Source: JAJRTA01 sp965603125 (GTDB taxonomy: Bacteria; Zixibacteria; MSB-5A5; GN15; FEB-12). From it: a stretch of DNA of 64,000 bases. How positions within the stretch are numbered: the first letter of the stretch is position 1; each line of letters opens with the position of its first letter. The translations under genes and the position numbers were made by a program. Location of the stretch: assembly GCA_965603125.1 (NCBI GenBank), contig CBFDBU010000005.1, positions 62,001 to 126,000 on the forward strand. The letters run 5' to 3'. Below are positions 9,480 to 17,091 of this stretch, one piece after another. The notes beneath the pieces are model-generated. The model did no database searches. It worked only from the letters and a program-made list of their open reading frames with translations, and was not told where the DNA came from.

Positions 9480-9830
9480 TCACTCCTTGAAAATGCCGAC
9501 CGTGTTACCCTCGGGATCGGTGAACATTGCGAAGCTGCCCACATTGGGAATCGGAGTGGGTGGTATGATCGTACTGCCGCCGAGGCCGCCAATCTTGTCA
9601 AGGCAGGCCTGCAGATCATCAACCTGAACATAGAAGGTGACGTAGTTGGGCGTTTTGTCATCGGTGCTCATGATGCCGCCACCGATTCCGCCCTCGCTGA
9701 CTTCCACCACGCCGTATCCGCCCATCGCTTCGTCGACCTTGATCTTCCAGTCAAACACCTTCCCGTAGAAGTCCTGGAGTTTCTTGCCGTCCTTGCCGGC
9801 AATCTCGAAGTGCACAACCGGGTTGCCCAT
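9480..9830 (-). CDS. VOC (glyoxalase/bleomycin-resistance fold) family protein
   Basis: Small single-chain member of the vicinal-oxygen-chelate superfamily; function unassigned. The 116 residues form the beta-alpha-beta-beta-beta paired fold. It opens with PVVHFEIAGKDGKKLQDFYGK, the common 'FEI...FY..VFGW' opening, and closes with MFTDPEGNTVGIF, which carries the usual metal-ligand glutamate region. Many VOC proteins of this size bind a metal and small hydrophobic substrates, and some confer antibiotic tolerance, but nothing here specifies a substrate. The ATG at 9830 has a GGAG-like site a few bases upstream. A terminator follows the stop. The 400 bases upstream hold repeats and no gene. Confidence 0.9.
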   Translation of the reverse strand: MGNPVVHFEIAGKDGKKLQDFYGKVFDWKIKVDEAMGGYGVVEVSEGGIGGGIMSTDDKTPNYVTFYVQVDDLQACLDKIGGLGGSTIIPPTPIPNVGSFAMFTDPEGNTVGIFKE

Positions 9831-9978
9831 GATGAATCTCCTTTCGATTCAGGGATCTGACTTTGAACGTCAACTAAACAGGCCCACGTTAACATGACGG
9901 CCAACGATTGTCAAGCTGTCGACCGCATAATGTGATGTTCACCGGGTGCTGTGGGATCGGTAACACCGGTACAGGTAC

Positions 9979-10005
9979 CCCACCAAGAGCGAAGCGTCTG
10001 GTGGG
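9979..10005. repeat. Hairpin repeat with 13-nt conserved loop, copy 1
   Basis: CCCACCA and TGGTGGG form a 7-bp stem around the loop AGAGCGAAGCGTC. The identical 13-nt loop recurs at 40732-40758 inside a different but compatible stem, which suggests a dispersed structured repeat. Confidence 0.6.
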
Positions 10006-10010
10006 TTCTC

Positions 10011-10089
10011 AGATTTGTAGGTCAAAACCCCTGTGGTTTTGACATCCGAATATGTCGAGACCGCAGGGGTGTCGACCTACTTCCGACTG
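10011..10089. repeat. 79-bp twin-hairpin repeat, copy 1
   Basis: GTAGG ... CCTAC outer arms enclose two hairpins, each with a 9-bp stem and 5-nt loop. The first loop (CCTGT) and the second (GCAGG) are complementary over four bases. Identical to the copy at 10837-10915 except for one base, at 10071, which breaks one pair of the second stem here. The two copies flank the two-gene cassette in direct orientation. Confidence 0.85.
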
Positions 10090-10243
10090 TGCGCCGCAAC
10101 GTCTTGAATCGGAATTTTAGGTTTGTTAAGAAAACAATGCCATTCCCGATACTGATTAAAGGGGACTCTGCTTTTGCCGCGCTTCTTTTGGGTGCCCCCC
10201 GTTAAAACCAGAATGGAAAACTCTCTCAACAGGGAGACACAAA

Positions 10244-10513
10244 ATGGCATTATCAAGATGTTTAGAATCCAATTCACCCCCACAAAGTAATCTATATGTT
10301 GCTTATGCGCTGCCCGTTGGCTACCCCAATTCCTCCACGATTTGCGGGACGAAGAATTGCAGAAATGAAGGGGTAGTCTGGCTCCGGGATGATGAAAGGA
10401 AAAGCTACTTGAATGGCGAAAGGTATTTCTCTTACGATTTTAATGTCACCAGAGTTAGAGTTGACGATTCAGGTATGAAATATCTGCCGAAATCATCAGG
10501 AGGAATAATATGA
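10244..10513 (+). CDS. Small hypothetical protein, first gene of AT-rich cassette
   Basis: I do not recognise a characterised family. The 89 residues are soluble, with no signal or membrane helix. They contain two cysteines in an ICGTKNCRN motif that could be a half zinc-binding site, followed by a VVWLRDDERKSYLNGER segment. The start has AGGGAG about 10 bases upstream. The stop overlaps the next ATG (ATGA), so the two genes are translationally coupled. Base composition is visibly richer in A and T than the neighbours, and the pair is bracketed by 79-bp direct repeats, which suggests acquisition as a unit. A toxin-antitoxin or other accessory pair is possible from size and coupling, but no diagnostic motif is present. 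Confidence 0.65.
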   Translation: MALSRCLESNSPPQSNLYVAYALPVGYPNSSTICGTKNCRNEGVVWLRDDERKSYLNGERYFSYDFNVTRVRVDDSGMKYLPKSSGGII

Positions 10514-10824
10514 ACTTTGAAGACATCTGGCAGAGAATAATAGAACGTGCTGGTGAAACTTTTTGTACCATAAGGAATCTCGAATTTACTTATGAGGTAA
10601 TCGAAAACGACGTGCTCCCATACCGTAATGGGAAATTTGTCGGCCGTAGATTACCAAAGAATAGCTTCCAGCTTGTAAATGATAGCGGACCGTATCCGGG
10701 GCCGGGTGCAATTAATCAAGCGGTTCAGGGCCCATCATATGTTTGGGCAATTCTGAATGACGAGAGTATAATAGGAAAAAAACAGAACATTCGGGACCGG
10801 TGCTCCACCTCATGGGATCGGTGA
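10510..10824 (+). CDS. Small hypothetical protein, second gene of AT-rich cassette
   Basis: Unrecognised family of 104 residues, translated from an ATG overlapping the upstream stop. It opens with an amphipathic helix (FEDIWQRIIERAG). A 'FxYEV...V.PYRNGK' beta-rich stretch follows, then a conserved-looking GPSYVWAILNDESI motif that reads like the natural end of a domain. The remaining tail (about 16 residues, ending SWDR) is encoded by sequence resembling the spacer that accompanies the downstream repeat, so the original stop may have been lost when the repeat inserted. No catalytic motif is evident. The coupled partner at 10244 probably acts with it. Confidence 0.65.
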   Translation: MNFEDIWQRIIERAGETFCTIRNLEFTYEVIENDVLPYRNGKFVGRRLPKNSFQLVNDSGPYPGPGAINQAVQGPSYVWAILNDESIIGKKQNIRDRCSTSWDR

Positions 10825-10836
10825 ATCAAGGGCCGT

Positions 10837-10915
10837 AGATTTGTAGGTCAAAACCCCTGTGGTTTTGACATCCGAATATGTCGAGACCGCAGGGGTCTCG
10901 ACCTACTTCCGACTG
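10837..10915. repeat. 79-bp twin-hairpin repeat, copy 2
   Basis: Direct repeat of 10011-10089 with one base difference; both stems are perfect here (9 bp each). It begins 12 bases after the cassette's second stop codon. Confidence 0.85.
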
Positions 10916-11025
10916 CCAGGCAGAGATGTGCGTACCATGGTCAAGGCGTCGGTGCCCAGCAACTGTGACTTTTTCAACAGATGGCTTGCTGTGGGTTCGG
11001 TGAATCGAGAACCATAGTGCCCGCG

Positions 11026-12435
11026 TCAGGGTATCCGGGAATAGATGCGATATTCAGAACCGGACTCGGAACTGAACAGCCTGGCCAGTTGATAGCAATC
11101 AAGGAAACGCTGATCCTTGAGAAATGCTCCCCTTCTTGAGTCAAGCCCGAGAACAACCCAGTCAGGACGGTGATCCAGAACCAAACCGAGGTGATTGCCG
11201 GTTTGGCAGTAGGGAATCGCTTCCGGTGAGACCAGGCCGTCGCGATCAATAATCCTCAGGCCGCTGTAGTAACCCATGTATCCGATATCTTCCGCCGCTA
11301 CCACGTCGTCAGGCCGCGCGTTCTCACGCAGGTACAACCCGATAGCGTGATGAACCGTATCCAGGCAGTCCTGATAGATTTGATGGTAGGAGACGGTGCG
11401 ATGACATGCAGCGACGAGGACCACCACCATGACTACTAACAAGGCTCTTCTCATCAGTCCCGCCCGGAGACGCAAACCGGTCAGCCTGACTGCTGCCGGG
11501 AGCACGGCGGCGCCTGCAAACAGCAAATAGACCGGGTAGATGGGCGTGACGTACCACGGAAAAAGATAGGTCGAACCGAGCGTCAAGCCGCCCACCATGC
11601 CGACCAGCCAGACCGCTTCCAGAGCACCGAATTTTCGCTGCTTCCATAACCATCGCCCGCCGACCAGCGCCAGTGCAAAGAGCGCCAGGCCGAACGGATT
11701 GTGCCAGCCCATCAGAAAGATCAGGCTGTCCCATGGCGTCCTGGTGCCGAACTGACTGTAAAGCGCGAGCTTGCCGAGGATCGAATTGGGAACAGGCGAC
11801 CCGAAATAGACCGCTGCAAACACGAGCCAGGGTCCACTCACGAGAACCGGAATCAAAAGATAGGCAGCGACCCTTCTTGGGTCCTTGAAGATATTCCATG
11901 CAACCAGCAGACCCAGCAGCAGAAAGCCCTCCGGACGCGTGACCGAGGATAGGGTCGCCAGTGCCACAGCGTGAACGGGAAGGCGTCGGTGCTGACAGTA
12001 GAACGCGGCGGTAACCAACAGCGTAAACAACGCCGTCTCCATCCCACCGGTATCGGGCGCGAACAGTCGAGGGAATAAAGCGTACAGGGTGATCGGTACG
12101 AACGCCCACCGATCAAAGCCGAGAGACAGGGCGAACTTGTGAATAATCGCCGCCGTGAGGCCGGTCGCCGCCAGGCCGATCACCAGGGCAGCCTGTTTGA
12201 TCGGGATTCCCGCCAGCGCCACAGCCGACAGAATCAGCGTGAACAACGGTGTGGTCGTGCCCAGCACCCTCTCCCCCACATTATATACGAAGCCGTGCCC
12301 GGCGGCGATATTCTCCGCGTAACGGAAAGTGATGAAGGCGTCATCGTAGGTGAACCCGGTCAGCAGATGAAAAACGAACCGTGCCAATACGGTGAGTGAG
12401 AAGGCTAAGATGAATTGTCTGTCTATGACTGCCAT
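11026..12435 (-). CDS. GT-C fold membrane glycosyltransferase (family 39/AftB-like)
   Basis: Integral membrane enzyme expected to transfer a sugar from a polyprenyl-phosphate donor to an extracytoplasmic acceptor. The chain (469 residues from the ATG at 12435) has about ten hydrophobic segments. After the first helix comes FTYDDAFITFRYAENIAAG, followed by GHGFVYN. This is the hallmark Asp-Asp loop of GT-C enzymes, closely resembling the pattern in mycobacterial AftB-type arabinofuranosyltransferases. The last 100 residues form a soluble domain. A TTG five codons upstream is an alternative start; neither has a convincing Shine-Dalgarno. The acceptor and donor are unknown. It is divergent from the dockerin gene and stands alone. 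Confidence 0.82.
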   Translation of the reverse strand: MAVIDRQFILAFSLTVLARFVFHLLTGFTYDDAFITFRYAENIAAGHGFVYNVGERVLGTTTPLFTLILSAVALAGIPIKQAALVIGLAATGLTAAIIHKFALSLGFDRWAFVPITLYALFPRLFAPDTGGMETALFTLLVTAAFYCQHRRLPVHAVALATLSSVTRPEGFLLLGLLVAWNIFKDPRRVAAYLLIPVLVSGPWLVFAAVYFGSPVPNSILGKLALYSQFGTRTPWDSLIFLMGWHNPFGLALFALALVGGRWLWKQRKFGALEAVWLVGMVGGLTLGSTYLFPWYVTPIYPVYLLFAGAAVLPAAVRLTGLRLRAGLMRRALLVVMVVVLVAACHRTVSYHQIYQDCLDTVHHAIGLYLRENARPDDVVAAEDIGYMGYYSGLRIIDRDGLVSPEAIPYCQTGNHLGLVLDHRPDWVVLGLDSRRGAFLKDQRFLDCYQLARLFSSESGSEYRIYSRIP

Positions 12436-12740
12436 GGCAACTGACGGCAAAGCTACCGATTTGGGAGGGCACAGTCAAGACCAACAGGTGAGCAATTGCG
12501 CAGTCGGACTCTGTGTTGGAGCTAATCCGGCATTTTAGCAGGTTTTCCTGTTGACAGTCCGGCCTTTATGAATATAATGGGAGGAGAGTATAAGGACTTA
12601 TCCAATGAGGTCCCACCAGACGAGGTCTGACACCTTGCGGCATTCCGCTTATGTTTAACGTCGATCTGTGTCCGACGATCAGGTGGTGAGCCTTGTCAAG
12701 AAGAACTGTATCTGAAATCCGTCAGTCGAGAGGAAACGTC
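12436..12740. other. Intergenic region between divergent genes
   Basis: No gene of credible length. It contains a consensus promoter at 12551-12578 reading right, and a 155-base untranslated leader. Just after a GGAGGAG, a short open frame beginning ATG at 12605 runs 17 codons; I do not call it a gene. Confidence 0.5.
12551..12578 (+). promoter_or_regulatory. Consensus sigma-70 promoter for the dockerin protein
   Basis: Perfect -35 TTGACA (12551-12556) and perfect -10 TATAAT (12573-12578) separated by 16 bases. Predicted transcription start is near 12585, leaving a leader of about 155 nt before the ATG at 12741. Confidence 0.8.
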
Positions 12741-15317
12741 ATGAAGCTGTCACATTTGTGCGCTATTGTCGCGGGGCTGCTGCTGTTGGCTGCTGCCACC
12801 TTTACCGTGGAGCCGCCGGGCGTCACCCGATCTGTATCCGGAGATGTCAGCCGAATATGGGACAACCAGACCTACATCAACGCCAACAAGATCCTGATGT
12901 TCGTAACCAACCATGGCAATTTCGGCCGCGATCTGAGCGGTGTTTTCGGGCGTGACGCCGGAACTTTTTACCCGTATGTCTCTATTGAGGACATCCAGAA
13001 CGGCACTCTTGACGCTTACGCTCTGTATGCCGCCGGAATCTGGATAGGCGGCAGGGTGAACGGCCTAGTAAGAGTTGCCGTAGCAGAATACTCCGATGAG
13101 TATGTCCCCGGCCCGATGGTTGGAGGTGCCCACCAGCCGGACAACCCATCGTTCAAGGTCTACAAGCTGTATCGGGACAGTCTCGCCGATAATCCGAACG
13201 ACGACTACCTCAACTGGCCGGTCGATCAGGGCGCCCCGGTCGATGCGACCGGGCAGCCGTCCATGAGGGGGGATCAGATGCTGTGGACGGTCTTCAATGA
13301 TGCAGACGCAATTCAACATCAGAACCGCGCCGGGGGGACACTGCCTCTTGGCATCGAGATCCAGCAGACGGTGTGGGCAATCGACGAGGCGGGAGACGAT
13401 ACTCTCTGGATCGCCCCGACGCTTCGGGTTCACCAGGTCGTTGAATCGAGAGCCGAAGTGGAGGCCCATATAGTCAATCCTGACGCATTGACAGGACACG
13501 ATTACCAGGTCGAGATCGACAGCATCGTGGGCTTAGGCGCTGTCTGGCACCTGATCGACGCCACCTTGGGGGACACGGTCCTGACTGATCAGACCAACTT
13601 CTCAGGCGACGAAAACTACCAGATCACCGACGGCTTTCAGGTCAAGGTCATCGATCCCACCGGTGGTTTCACCAGTTTTGAAGTCGTCGCCAACCTCGCC
13701 GGAGCGCTCATCCCATCGGAGGGGGCTGCGGCAGGCTTCGCCGGGTTTCCCTCGAACGCTCCAACCGATCGGCAGCAGATCGGCGATGGCATGTGGTTCT
13801 TCCATACGGCCGACAACGGCGGGACGTCCGGAGGCGGGACCCGCGGCAGCTACGAAGCCTTCCTGCAAAGAGTGACCCGAAATGGCGGAAACAACACCGC
13901 TCGCGGAAACGACGACTACGAGATGCGCTTCACCGGCTCCAACGACAATCCGGGCATCGGGGGTAGTTGGGCGATCGAGGCGTTCAATGATGACAACGTC
14001 TTCTGGGTGCCGTTCGAGCTTTGGAACATCGGCTGCGGTACCCCTGACGACTACAGTGATGATGTCCGTCTGGTTGTGTTCATCATCGATGACGGCAATG
14101 ACAATATCTACGCTCTCGAATCCTGGGGCAATCCGGACATTGGTGGTGGTGACCTTGAGCATTCCGTGTCAGGAGGTGACGACGATCCGTTCACGGATTG
14201 GGTCTATTGGTATAAGCCAACTGATGAATCGCCGGGAGTCGCTGGGTATATTGCCAACGTAGCCCAGATGCTTACCGGGACATACGATTACAGCCTCGTG
14301 GGTGACGACGTTCTCGCGCGAACGGTGCTGGTCAACTGGAACGGCGGGACAGCGCCCCCGTTCAATCAGAATACGCCGGAGTTGGGCACCGTCTTCCGGA
14401 TAACAACCGCCAAGGACGTACCCATCGGTGTCTTCACGTTCACGGCCACGGCTCCTCCTCCCATCACCAGCGGCAACGAGGGAGTCTCCCTTTACATGAA
14501 ATACAGGCTGTACAACAAAGGTTCCAATACTATCAATGACATGTACGTCTCGCTGTGGAGCGATCCTGACCTCGGCGGCGCTGGAGATGACCTGGTCGGC
14601 TGCGACACTCTTGATGACGTCTTTTTCTGTTACAACAGCACCAATGACGATGCCCAATACTATTCTCGTCCTCCCGCCTTGGGATTCAAGATACTTGCCG
14701 GCCCGGTGGTGCCTTCGCCCGGTGACACGGCTGATTTTGACGGTAGTCTCCTTCCGGATCACAGGAACTTAGGGCTTATCTCATTCCAGAAATACATTAA
14801 CGGAACCGACCCGAACGGCTTCATCGAAACCTACAACTACATGCAGGGACTGAACGCCGACGGCACACCCCTCCCCAATGGCACTCACTACGCCGTCCCC
14901 GGCGACCCGGTGACCGGCATCGGAGATGTGGATTATAACGCTGCTGACCGAAGGATGATGGCCAATTGTGGGCCGCTCACACTCCCGCCGGGTGGCAGCC
15001 AGTATCTGCTTGTGAAAATGGCAGTAGGGCAGGGAAACGACCGCCTGGAATCGATCACGAAGTTGAAGGAGATTCTTAACATGAGCGGCCCCTGCTGCGC
15101 TATCCGAGGGGATATCAACCATGATGGTTCACCAGTGTTGGACATCTCCGATTTGATCTATCTTGTCAACTACATGTTCCAGGCCGGGCCGGAGCCATAC
15201 TGCCTCGAGGAGGCGGACGTCAACGCCAGCGGATCAGACGTGATTGACATTGGCGACCTGATCTACCTGATCGACTATATGTTCCGCGATGGCCCCCCAC
15301 CGCCGCCATGCCGGTAG
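12741..15317 (+). CDS. Secreted dockerin-repeat protein, function unknown
   Basis: Large exported protein of 858 residues. The ATG at 12741 has AGAGGAAA about 5 bases upstream and opens directly into a signal peptide (residues 1-22); an in-frame TTG 16 codons upstream is less likely. The body is rich in Asp, Asn, Gly and aromatic residues, consistent with beta-sandwich modules. It shows no catalytic motif that I can name. The last 65 residues are two dockerin-like calcium-binding repeats: GDINHDG...DISDLIYLVNYMF and DVNASG...DIGDLIYLIDYMF. Two similar repeats end the subtilase at 18182. No cohesin is visible in the window, so the repeats may serve surface attachment or maturation rather than cellulosome docking. 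Confidence 0.8.
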   Translation: MKLSHLCAIVAGLLLLAAATFTVEPPGVTRSVSGDVSRIWDNQTYINANKILMFVTNHGNFGRDLSGVFGRDAGTFYPYVSIEDIQNGTLDAYALYAAGIWIGGRVNGLVRVAVAEYSDEYVPGPMVGGAHQPDNPSFKVYKLYRDSLADNPNDDYLNWPVDQGAPVDATGQPSMRGDQMLWTVFNDADAIQHQNRAGGTLPLGIEIQQTVWAIDEAGDDTLWIAPTLRVHQVVESRAEVEAHIVNPDALTGHDYQVEIDSIVGLGAVWHLIDATLGDTVLTDQTNFSGDENYQITDGFQVKVIDPTGGFTSFEVVANLAGALIPSEGAAAGFAGFPSNAPTDRQQIGDGMWFFHTADNGGTSGGGTRGSYEAFLQRVTRNGGNNTARGNDDYEMRFTGSNDNPGIGGSWAIEAFNDDNVFWVPFELWNIGCGTPDDYSDDVRLVVFIIDDGNDNIYALESWGNPDIGGGDLEHSVSGGDDDPFTDWVYWYKPTDESPGVAGYIANVAQMLTGTYDYSLVGDDVLARTVLVNWNGGTAPPFNQNTPELGTVFRITTAKDVPIGVFTFTATAPPPITSGNEGVSLYMKYRLYNKGSNTINDMYVSLWSDPDLGGAGDDLVGCDTLDDVFFCYNSTNDDAQYYSRPPALGFKILAGPVVPSPGDTADFDGSLLPDHRNLGLISFQKYINGTDPNGFIETYNYMQGLNADGTPLPNGTHYAVPGDPVTGIGDVDYNAADRRMMANCGPLTLPPGGSQYLLVKMAVGQGNDRLESITKLKEILNMSGPCCAIRGDINHDGSPVLDISDLIYLVNYMFQAGPEPYCLEEADVNASGSDVIDIGDLIYLIDYMFRDGPPPPPCR

Positions 15318-15366
15318 CGGTGTCACCGCGTCTGTTGACTACATGTTCGCCGGCTACCCACAGTTC

Positions 15367-15425
15367 TTGTAGGTCAGGATCCCTGTGGGCCTGACGCTGG
15401 CCTTCGGAACCGCAGTGGTTCCGAC
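15367..15425. repeat. Diverged twin-hairpin repeat, copy 3
   Basis: Same layout as 10011-10089: GTAGGTC, a first hairpin with loop CCTGT, then a second hairpin with loop GCAGT and stem CGGAACC / GGTTCCG. Stem sequences differ but pairing is mostly kept. Confidence 0.6.
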
Positions 15426-15444
15426 AACCACTATCGAAAAACTC

Positions 15445-15473
15445 TTGCTATCAAGCCGGGTGTGTCTTATCCT
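15445..15473 (+). promoter_or_regulatory. Candidate promoter of the first propeller lipoprotein
   Basis: TTGCTA, 17-base spacer, TATCCT. The same arrangement is conserved in the duplicated leader at 16839-16867, which supports function. Confidence 0.5.
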
Positions 15474-15520
15474 TAAGTGTGAGTGAGTTTAGCTAAACAG
15501 GCGACGCAGAAACATAACAG

Positions 15521-15545
15521 AGGAGGACCGTCTATGGAGAATTGA
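15521..15545 (+). promoter_or_regulatory. Three-codon leader open frame (Met-Glu-Asn) with strong Shine-Dalgarno
   Basis: AGGAGG at 15521-15526, 7 bases, then ATG GAG AAT TGA at 15534-15545, followed by a CCCC-AAA-GGGG hairpin. The peptide and the hairpin are preserved in the duplicate at 16928 despite nearby substitutions. It could be a leader peptide or the stub of a decayed gene. Confidence 0.4.
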
Positions 15546-15699
15546 TTCCGGCCCCAAAGGGGAATACGACATAGTGAATTGGGCAGCGTAAGTCAGGTCA
15601 AGTGGACCAAGGGGCAAAACAACAACAGATTTGACAAATGGGCACTCCGGCTCGTTATTGGTTGGAGTTGATCAAAAGAAGCCTATGGGAGCGAAGGCT

Positions 15700-16770
15700 A
15701 TGATATTGCTGAGCAAAAAGTCGTGGTTATGGCCGTTTGTGGCGGTTGTTGGGCTGGCGGTGTACCTTGTGTCCTGCGATGGGAAAGCCACCCAACCCAA
15801 GCCTGTACCAGACGACCCCAAGGACTACCGGGTGTACATGTGGGATGCGGAACATCCTTGCTGGCGGTTTGGGTATCACCCTACTACCGGCCAAGTCGAC
15901 TCCTTCTACGCGTGGTGCGACGGGGTTTCCATGGAGATCTCGCCCGACGGCAAGACCGGGTACCTCATTGTGGGGAATCTTCCCGGTACGTACGTAGTTG
16001 ACCTCGACTCATTACAGAATGGCGATACCTTGACGGTTCTGGACCAACTGCCATACGCGGTCTTGGCGTTCTCCCCGAACGGAGAGTTGATGGCGGTGTA
16101 CAAGGATGACGGCCTGTATGTGCTGTGGAGTTCCGACTACTCAGTCCTCTACCGGGACACGGCCAACATCGGCTTTCAGGCTTTTTCGAGCAACAGCGAG
16201 CGGTTATATGGCGGGGGGCGCGGAGTATGCGTCGTAGACTTGTCCGACACTCTCTTCCCGATAACCAGGAAGAGCTTCATCTATGGATCCGTTTATGCTG
16301 TGGCGCCCTCGCTGGACGAGACAAGGTGGTTTCTGTATCTGAAGGCTTGGACAGGGGATTTCTACTTCGCTGTCTACGATGTTACCCTTGATTCAGTCAT
16401 CTTCGCCGACTACCTCGTCCCCGGCCACGGGGAGCTTGAGTTAAGCCGGGATGGCAGGTATGTTTTCTACTCCAACCCCGGAACCATGGCGGGAGGAAAG
16501 CCGGGACCTCCCTGGTTCACTGTCTACGATGTTGAGAAGAACGCCATCCACAAACAGATCAGCACCGTCGGACTGTTTGAACCGCCCTATGAGGACGGTA
16601 TCCCGGTCGGTGAATTCTGCCGCACACCTGACGGTCGCCGGCTGGCGATTGCGGGGGCGGGGTTCCCTCACCTGCTGACGCTGGATATTGCCGCAATGGA
16701 GATAACCACGTACATCAAGGCCGGTAGTGGGAGGCGGTTTCAGTTCCTGAGATGTCAAAACGCTCCATAG
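15700..16770 (+). CDS. Beta-propeller-like lipoprotein, paralogue 1
   Basis: Predicted outer-membrane or periplasmic lipoprotein of 356 residues. The N-terminus is a hydrophobic helix ending in a lipobox (YLVSC), with the lipidated Cys near residue 25. The rest shows repeating units with 'SPDGK', 'SPNGEL' and 'TPDGRRL' turns and 'YDV' strands, the pattern of WD40/YVTN-type propeller blades; about six blades can be counted. The ATG at 15700 is preferred because GGAG lies 8 bases upstream; another ATG at 15685 is in frame. It is a tandem duplicate of the gene at 17092, with near-identical leaders and signal peptides but strongly diverged propellers. Role unknown; surface binding is a reasonable guess. 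Confidence 0.8.
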   Translation: MILLSKKSWLWPFVAVVGLAVYLVSCDGKATQPKPVPDDPKDYRVYMWDAEHPCWRFGYHPTTGQVDSFYAWCDGVSMEISPDGKTGYLIVGNLPGTYVVDLDSLQNGDTLTVLDQLPYAVLAFSPNGELMAVYKDDGLYVLWSSDYSVLYRDTANIGFQAFSSNSERLYGGGRGVCVVDLSDTLFPITRKSFIYGSVYAVAPSLDETRWFLYLKAWTGDFYFAVYDVTLDSVIFADYLVPGHGELELSRDGRYVFYSNPGTMAGGKPGPPWFTVYDVEKNAIHKQISTVGLFEPPYEDGIPVGEFCRTPDGRRLAIAGAGFPHLLTLDIAAMEITTYIKAGSGRRFQFLRCQNAP

Positions 16771-16796
16771 GGAGCATAATCGAGGAAGTAAGGGCC

Positions 16797-16819
16797 GTCG
16801 GAACCGCAGTGGTTCCGAC
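16797..16819. repeat. Second-hairpin half of the twin-hairpin repeat
   Basis: GTCGGAACC and GGTTCCGAC form a perfect 9-bp stem with loop GCAGT, matching the right half of the element at 15367-15425. It was carried along in the tandem duplication. Confidence 0.6.
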
Positions 16820-16838
16820 AACCACTATCGAAAAACTC

Positions 16839-16867
16839 TTGCTATCAAGCCGGGTGTGTCTTATCCT
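16839..16867 (+). promoter_or_regulatory. Candidate promoter of the second propeller lipoprotein
   Basis: TTGCTA, 17 bases, TATCCT; identical to the boxes at 15445-15473. Confidence 0.5.
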
Positions 16868-16914
16868 TCAGTGTGAGTGAGTTTAGCTAAACAGGCGACG
16901 CAGAAACATAACAG

Positions 16915-16939
16915 AGGAGGATCGCCTATGGAGAACTGA
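16915..16939 (+). promoter_or_regulatory. Duplicate three-codon leader open frame
   Basis: AGGAGG at 16915-16920, then ATG GAG AAC TGA at 16928-16939 and a CCCT-AAA-GGGG hairpin. The Asn codon changed synonymously relative to the first copy (AAT to AAC). Confidence 0.4.
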
Positions 16940-17091
16940 GTCAGGCCCTAAAGGGGAATGCAACAGATAGTATTGGGCGGCGTAATTCAGGTCAAATGGA
17001 CCGAGGGGCCAAAACATCCGGTTTGACAAAATGATACTCCGGCTCGTTATTGGTTGGAGTTGATCAAAAGAAGCGTATGGGAGCGAAGGCT

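Larger units (their letters stand above)
9831..10243. other. Gene-free stretch containing hairpin repeats
   Basis: No credible coding sequence is seen. The stretch holds a 27-bp hairpin with a 13-nt loop (9979-10005) and the first 79-bp twin-hairpin repeat (10011-10089). An AT-richer segment then leads into the small cassette genes. A weak Shine-Dalgarno for the next gene (AGGGAG) lies at about 10231. Confidence 0.6.
15318..15699. other. Leader region of the first propeller lipoprotein
   Basis: No credible long gene. It holds a diverged twin-hairpin repeat (15367-15425), a promoter (15445-15473), and a 3-codon open frame with an ideal Shine-Dalgarno (15521-15545) followed by a short GC hairpin. 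Everything from about 15402 onward is repeated upstream of the paralogue at 17092. Confidence 0.6.
16771..17091. other. Duplicated leader of the second propeller lipoprotein
   Basis: No long gene. From about 16797 it repeats the sequence upstream of paralogue 1: a 9-bp hairpin (16797-16819), promoter, 3-codon open frame and hairpin, then a more diverged stretch, then near identity again over the signal peptide. Confidence 0.6.

Noticed and set aside
10077..10283. 68-codon open frame on the minus strand in the cassette region
   Set aside because: It runs through the repeat and antisense to the cassette gene start, without a ribosome-binding site.
15534..15674. Possible recoded (selenocysteine) gene reading through the TGA of the Met-Glu-Asn leader frame
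   Set aside because: The frame stays open to 15674 in the first copy, but the duplicate has a further TAA a few codons later and a TGA before its end, so the continuation is not conserved.
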